A stretch of DNA of 38,339 nt, from positions 1-38,339 of the forward strand of contig JANMMJ010000117.1 of the NCBI GenBank assembly GCA_031373255.1. Reading direction: 5' to 3'. Under the pieces are notes generated by a model. It searched no databases. It had not been told where the DNA came from and was given only the letters and a program-made list of their open reading frames with translations. Positions 35,518 through 38,339 of this stretch are shown here, in pieces (position 1 is the stretch's first letter; every line of letters starts with the position of its first letter). Both the position numbers and the translations under genes were made by a program. Origin of the DNA: JANMMJ01 sp031373255 (lineage in GTDB: Bacteria > Pseudomonadota > Alphaproteobacteria > Rhizobiales > Aestuariivirgaceae).

Positions 35518-36681
35518 ATGGACTTTGCCCTCTCCGAAGAACAGCAGATGATCGTCAAGACGACGCGCGATTTCGTCGTCAACGAACTCTACCCCCACGA
35601 AGCCGAAGTCGAGGAAACCGGCGTGCTGCGCCATGACCTTCGCGACGCGATCAAGCGCAAGGCGATTGAGGCGGGACTTTACGCCGCCAACATGCCGGCT
35701 GAGGTGGGAGGTGCCGGCCTCGATACGCTGACCTGGGTGCTCTACGAAAAGGAACTGGGCCGCGCCAACTATGCGCTGCACTGGACCTGTGTGGCGAGGC
35801 CCTCAAACATCCTCATGGCCTGCGAGGGCGAACAGCGCGAGAAATACCTCCTTCCCTCCGTACGCGGAGAAAAATCCGATTGCCTGGCCATGACCGAGCC
35901 GGGAGTCGGCTCCGACCTGCGCGGCATGAAGGCCTTCGCCCGGAAGGATGGCGACGACTACGTCATCAACGGCACCAAGCATTTCATCAGCCACGCCGAT
36001 GAAGCCTCCTTCGTCATTCTCTTTGCCGCAACCGGCGAGGAAGATACGCCACGCGGCAAGAAGAAGCTGATCACCGCCTTCCTGATCGATATGGGAACAC
36101 CGGGCTACACGGTGCGCGCCGGCTACAAGAACGTTTCGCATCGCGGCTACAACAACTGCATTCTCGAATTCAGCGATTGCCGCGTTCCCAAGGGCCAGAT
36201 CCTCGGCGAAGTGCATAAAGGATTCGAGGTCGCCAACGACTGGCTCGGCGCCACCCGCCTGCAGGTCGCCTCGACCTGCCTCGGCCGCGCCGAACGCGCC
36301 CTCGATCACGCCATGCAGTATGCCGTCGACCGCCAGCAGTTCGGTCAGCAGATCGGCAAGTTTCAGGGCGTGTCGTTCAAGCTGGCCGACATGGCGCTCG
36401 AACTGAAAGCGGCCGAACTCTTGACCCGGGAGGCCGCCTGGAAATTCGACCAGAAAACCGTGACCGACATGGACATGGCCATGGCTAAGCTGAAAGCCAC
36501 CGAAATGTTGGCCTTCGTCGCCGATGAAGCGATCCAGATCCATGGCGGCATGGGCTTGATGAGCGATCTTCCTCTCGAACGCATCTGGCGCGATGCCCGC
36601 GTCGAGCGCATCTGGGAAGGCACCAGTGAAATCCAGCGCCACATCATCTCCCGCGCATTGCTGAGGCCGTTGGGGGGATGA
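35518..36681 (+). CDS. Acyl-CoA dehydrogenase
   Basis: A 387-residue FAD-dependent acyl-CoA dehydrogenase. The two family signatures are visible: CLAMTEPGVGSDLRGM (N-terminal) and QIHGGMGLMSDLPLERIWRDARVERIWEGTSEIQRHII (C-terminal), where Glu367 occupies the catalytic-base position. It abstracts the alpha proton of an acyl-CoA to give a trans-2-enoyl-CoA and passes electrons to ETF. Next to a carnitine locus and followed by an acyl-CoA synthetase, it could oxidise gamma-butyrobetainyl-CoA to crotonobetainyl-CoA, though simple fatty-acyl substrates cannot be excluded. ATG 35518 follows the SDR stop by three bases, indicating cotranscription. Confidence 0.92.
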   Translation: MDFALSEEQQMIVKTTRDFVVNELYPHEAEVEETGVLRHDLRDAIKRKAIEAGLYAANMPAEVGGAGLDTLTWVLYEKELGRANYALHWTCVARPSNILMACEGEQREKYLLPSVRGEKSDCLAMTEPGVGSDLRGMKAFARKDGDDYVINGTKHFISHADEASFVILFAATGEEDTPRGKKKLITAFLIDMGTPGYTVRAGYKNVSHRGYNNCILEFSDCRVPKGQILGEVHKGFEVANDWLGATRLQVASTCLGRAERALDHAMQYAVDRQQFGQQIGKFQGVSFKLADMALELKAAELLTREAAWKFDQKTVTDMDMAMAKLKATEMLAFVADEAIQIHGGMGLMSDLPLERIWRDARVERIWEGTSEIQRHIISRALLRPLGG

Positions 36682-36692
36682 TGCTCAAAGAA

Positions 36693-36800
36693 TTCGTCAT
36701 GGCCGGCGCCCCAATTTTCGTCATGGCCGGGCTTGACCCGGCCATCTCCAACAGCGCTGGCGAGGAAAAGGATGCCCGGGTCAAGCCCGGGCATGACGAA
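36693..36800. repeat. Large palindromic intergenic repeat
   Basis: The arms 36717-36746 and 36771-36800 are inverted copies of one another over 30 bases with two mismatches, built on TTCGTCATGGCCGGGCTTGA and its complement, with a 24-base spacer. A third, partial copy of the left end (TTCGTCATGGCCGG) is at 36693-36706. Each 30-base arm is itself near-palindromic around CCGGGCTTGACCCGG. Such 'CGTCATGCCCGGGCTTGACCCGGGCATC' elements recur in many alphaproteobacterial genomes between genes. In RNA the whole would form a very stable hairpin. It lies between the acyl-CoA dehydrogenase stop and the next gene's start. Confidence 0.93.
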
Positions 36801-36805
36801 CCTTA

Positions 36806-38339
36806 GTGTCCCACGCCCTCACACCCCTCCTCCACCCCAAATCCATCGTATTTGTCGGCGGCGGCGAGTGCGACGTCGCCATCGGCCGCACCCTTGACCT
36901 GGGATTCACCGGCAAGATCTGGGCCGTGCATCCGAAGCGCGATCAACTGGGAGGCATCGCCACGCTAAAATCCGTCGAGGAGATCGATGGCATTCCCGAT
37001 GCCGCCTTCATTGCGGTGAGGCGCGAGCCTACCATCGAGATCGTCCGCCATCTGAGCAATATTGGCTGCGGCGGCGCGGTGATCTACGCCAGCGGCTTCG
37101 CCGAAACCGGCGACCACCACTTGCAGGACCAGCTTCTCGAAGCAGCCGACGGCATGCCGCTCATGGGCCCGAACTGCTACGGCTTCGTCAACGGCATGGC
37201 CCGCGCCGCACTCTGGCCCGACGAGCATGGCATTGACCCTTGCAAGAACGGCGTCGCCATCATCACCCAGTCGGGCAACATCGCCTGCAACTTCAGCATG
37301 ACGCGGCGCGCCCTGCCCCTCGCTGCCATCTATGCCATCGGCAATCAGGCCGATATCGACATGGCGCAGATGCTGGAAGCGCTGGCGGACGAAGACCGCA
37401 TCACGGCCATCGGCCTTCACATCGAAGGCCTGCGCGATGTCTCGGCCTTCGCCCGTGCAGCCAGCATCGCCCGCGACCGGCGCAAGCCCGTCATTGCGCT
37501 GAAAACCGGCCGCTCCGAACAGGGCGCCAAGGTGGCCATGAGCCACACCTCGTCTCTCGCCGGCGCCGATACGCTCTACGACGCGCTCTTCGACCGTTAC
37601 GGCATTGCCCGCATGACATCGGTGACGGCCTTCGTCGAAACCCTGAAGTTCCTGCATCATGGCGGCCCGCTGAAGGACAGCCGCCTTGTGTCGATGAGCT
37701 GTTCCGGCGGCGAGGCAGCATTGGTGGCCGACATGGCGCTGGAAAAGGCTGTGACGTTCCCGGCATTTGACGTCTGCACCAAGCCCAGGGTGGCCGCCAC
37801 CCTGAATGAATATGTATCGATCGACAATCCGCTCGATTATCACACCTTCATCTGGAACCAGGAGGACAAGCTCACCGCGACGTTTTCAGCCGTCCTCGGC
37901 GGCGGATACGATGTGGCGATGCTGATCCTCGACATTCCCACCAATCCGAAGATGCGGCCCGATACCTGGCTGGTGACCGCGAAGGCATTGATCAATGCAG
38001 CCGATGCGACCAGGGCGCGCGCCGCGATGGTGGCCTCCCTTCCCGAATGCATGCCGCTCGGCCTGGCCCCTGAGATGGCGGCACATGGTGTGGCTCCCAT
38101 GATGGGCCTCGATGACGCCTTGACTGCTTTTGAGTCCGCGGCCTTCATTGGTGGCAACTGGTCAAGGCGCGAAAAGCCGCCGGTTCTCGCGCCCGCCGAA
38201 ACACGCGGCAACGAAGAACGCACCATGAGCGAGCACGAAGCCAAGCAACTGCTCGCCGCATACGGACTCCCCGTGCCGAAGGGCACCGTCTGCAAGACTG
38301 AAGACGCCGTAAATGCCGCGCGTGAACTGGGTTTTCCGG
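36806..38339 (+). CDS. Acetate-CoA ligase (ADP-forming)-type acyl-CoA synthetase, 3' end outside window
   Basis: The frame opens after TGA 36794-36796 and remains open to the right edge, so at least 511 residues are present and the C-terminus is missing. GTG 36806 is the only plausible start: it gives MSHALTPLLHPKSIVFVGGG, matching the family's CoA-binding Rossmann domain (LxPKSIAVVGAS-like). Later domains: succinyl-CoA ligase-like flavodoxin fold with GPNCYGFVNG, ITQSGN and phospho-histidine His247 in MSHTSSLAGAD, and the start of an ATP-grasp domain (MSEHEAKQLLAAYGLPVPKG). The enzyme would activate a carboxylic acid with ATP and CoA. No Shine-Dalgarno is visible: the palindromic repeat ends five bases before the GTG. 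Operon partners suggest betaine/butyrobetaine-type substrates, but that is inference. Confidence 0.88.
   Translation, partial: MSHALTPLLHPKSIVFVGGGECDVAIGRTLDLGFTGKIWAVHPKRDQLGGIATLKSVEEIDGIPDAAFIAVRREPTIEIVRHLSNIGCGGAVIYASGFAETGDHHLQDQLLEAADGMPLMGPNCYGFVNGMARAALWPDEHGIDPCKNGVAIITQSGNIACNFSMTRRALPLAAIYAIGNQADIDMAQMLEALADEDRITAIGLHIEGLRDVSAFARAASIARDRRKPVIALKTGRSEQGAKVAMSHTSSLAGADTLYDALFDRYGIARMTSVTAFVETLKFLHHGGPLKDSRLVSMSCSGGEAALVADMALEKAVTFPAFDVCTKPRVAATLNEYVSIDNPLDYHTFIWNQEDKLTATFSAVLGGGYDVAMLILDIPTNPKMRPDTWLVTAKALINAADATRARAAMVASLPECMPLGLAPEMAAHGVAPMMGLDDALTAFESAAFIGGNWSRREKPPVLAPAETRGNEERTMSEHEAKQLLAAYGLPVPKGTVCKTEDAVNAARELGFP

Noticed and set aside
36693..36800. Palindromic repeat as a rho-independent terminator
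   Set aside because: The hairpin is stable but no T-tract follows either arm, and the element matches a dispersed alphaproteobacterial repeat type.
36793..36890. ATG at 36793 as start of the acyl-CoA synthetase
   Set aside because: It is in a different frame from the conserved VGGGECDVAIG region; only GTG 36806 is in frame before that motif.

Overview
The window is high-GC, densely coded DNA with almost no intergenic space. Gene content and order point to an alphaproteobacterium of the Hyphomicrobiales (Rhizobiales) type: a sfsA-map-radC run beside a CinA/MoaB-like gene, a UPF0314 (DUF2585) protein, a Gpt-type phosphoribosyltransferase, a fused carnitine dehydrogenase/thioesterase, and a palindromic intergenic repeat of a kind common in that group. 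This is inferred from protein families only. I see no insertion sequence, prophage, CRISPR array or rRNA. The longest gap between genes is about 240 bases.

Layout. Bases 1-6.5 kb hold housekeeping and orphan genes: the end of a phytase-like esterase, an MFS exporter, an Fe(II)/2OG oxygenase, a small membrane protein, a winged-helix/TPR regulator, tRNA-Leu(UAA), a GNAT acetyltransferase, a YjbR-like protein and gpt. A three-PAS hybrid histidine kinase follows (6.6-8.9 kb), then the CinA-like gene and sfsA-map-radC (8.9-12 kb), and an acyl-CoA module of CoA-transferase, PaaG-like crotonase and a small membrane protein (12.1-14.5 kb).

Bases 14.5-24.15 kb on the minus strand are a molybdenum hydroxylase cluster of the aerobic CO dehydrogenase family, read as coxS-coxL-coxM, a strong terminator hairpin, an unknown gene, a cupin, coxD (MoxR ATPase), coxE (VWA), two XdhC-family genes, and a molybdopterin-binding/nucleotidyltransferase fusion. 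The large subunit carries AYRGAGR, the form II active-site loop, so the true substrate is uncertain. The hairpin sits directly before the maturation genes and could set the ratio of structural to maturation proteins.

Bases 24.4-31.2 kb are accessory: a DUF4864 secreted protein, a two-gene operon of a HExxH zincin resembling M91/NleD effectors and a protein resembling RNase A-like CdiA toxin domains, a MarR-GNAT regulator broken by an in-frame TAA, UPF0314, an RTX protein with an unusual ~30-residue repeat, and a small secreted protein.

Bases 30.3-38.3 kb are a probable carnitine/betaine catabolism locus: a GlxA/CdhR-type regulator divergent from a BKACE gene (frameshifted here), a carnitine dehydrogenase/thioesterase fusion, a serine hydrolase, an SDR, an acyl-CoA dehydrogenase and, after a palindromic repeat, an ADP-forming acyl-CoA synthetase that runs off the right edge. 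Together they could convert carnitine, and perhaps D-carnitine or gamma-butyrobetaine, to glycine betaine. The BKACE frameshift would block this pathway if it is real.

The best candidates for something new are the zincin/RNase-like pair (24,828-26,123) and the internal terminator plus unknown gene in the cox cluster (19.6-20.5 kb).
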